NCBI RefSeq assembly: GCF_015999335.1
Contig: NZ_JAEACP010000016.1
Location: forward strand, 57,123 to 121,122
DNA: 64,000 nt
Direction: 5' to 3'
Source of the DNA: Tabrizicola soli
GTDB lineage: Bacteria; Pseudomonadota; Alphaproteobacteria; Rhodobacterales; Rhodobacteraceae
Below the pieces are notes generated by a model that did no database searches, was not told where the DNA came from, and was given only the letters and a program-made list of their open reading frames with translations. How positions within the stretch are numbered: the stretch's first letter is position 1; each line of letters opens with the position of its first letter. The translations under genes and the position numbers were made by a program. Shown here one piece after another: positions 63,868 to 64,000 of this stretch.

Positions 63868-64000
63868 ACCTCGTAGGGTCAGGACCCATTGATTGGCTTG
63901 AGGCGACCCGGCCTGCATGATTCAAGCTCCCGAACTGACGGGGGTGAAGATGAGCAACCTTTTCTGGCTTACGGACGAACAGATGGAGCGGCTGACGCCG
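63868..64000 (+). mobile_element. Left end of an IS5-type insertion sequence
   Basis: The terminal region is close to TCGTAGGGTCAGGACCC at 63,871, followed by a short leader and a transposase start at 63,950. Only the first 130 or so bases are inside the window. It separates the Mu-like genes from whatever lies to the right. Confidence 0.6.
63950..64000 (+). CDS. IS5-family transposase, N-terminal part
   Basis: Only 17 codons are visible: MSNLFWLTDEQMERLTP. This N-terminus is characteristic of the IS5-type DDE transposases common in alphaproteobacteria, which continue toward a FPKSHG-like segment beyond the window edge. GGGGTGAAG precedes the ATG and fits a ribosome site. Confidence 0.7.
   Translation, partial: MSNLFWLTDEQMERLTP

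Overview
The window comes from a GC-rich alphaproteobacterium, almost certainly a member of the Rhodobacterales (Paracoccus/Rhodobacter type). The evidence is the nor/nir denitrification island with NirI and NirX, the rpoE-chrR singlet-oxygen locus, an fdsGBA-fdhD-fdsD formate dehydrogenase operon, and gene runs typical of the group (mutL-rmuC, M16 peptidase pair-lspA-purH, uvrC-pgsA-moaD-moaE). The genus cannot be fixed from the sequence alone. Genes are densely packed, with ATGA or TGATG stop/start overlaps almost throughout.

Region 1 (1-20,700) is a denitrification island. It holds the end of an NnrS-type membrane protein, a Crp/Fnr-type NO regulator (NnrR class), norCBQDEF on the minus strand, nirI-nnrS-nirX on the minus strand, and divergent nirS-E-C-F-DL-G-H-J-N. 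A small membrane ORF and a cytochrome c550-like gene follow. Together these encode nitrite to NO reduction (cytochrome cd1), the complete heme d1 pathway, and NO to N2O reduction (cNor). TTGAC-N4-GTCAA-type boxes sit about 70 nt before the start codons of norC, nirS and the cytochrome gene. A strong terminator-like hairpin separates nirS from its biogenesis genes.

Region 2 (20,700-25,000) is a singlet-oxygen stress locus. rpoE-chrR is divergent from a flavoprotein-DUF1365-SDR operon, and RpoE-like promoters (TGATCC-N18-TAAGT on the minus strand) face both ways.

Region 3 (25,000-41,700) is housekeeping: a HutD-like protein, RmuC, MutL, two M16 proteins, a DUF3035 lipoprotein, LspA, PurH, a heparinase-family protein, two saccharopine dehydrogenase-family genes and the dTDP-rhamnose operon rfbCBDA.

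Region 4 (41,700-59,230) holds a LysR regulator with fdsGBA-fdhD-fdsD, an S49 peptidase, a small zinc-ribbon membrane protein, a pteridine-reductase-like SDR, UvrC, a P1-family peptidase, MoaE/MoaD/PgsA, a TFIIB-type zinc protein, an L,D-transpeptidase lipoprotein, a cupin and PanB/PanC.

Region 5 (59,230-64,000) is a decay zone. It contains a frameshifted HpaB-like monooxygenase remnant, an insertion-sequence fragment, a truncated large serine recombinase, a much deleted Mu-like prophage segment and the left end of an IS5-type element cut by the window edge.

I found no clearly new defence or biosynthetic system. The least expected signals are short repeated elements built into coding sequence (in frame in norE and mutL; in the NirN signal peptide; in the DUF1365 tail), tandem double-hairpin elements sharing a leader, and the compact NNR-box layout.
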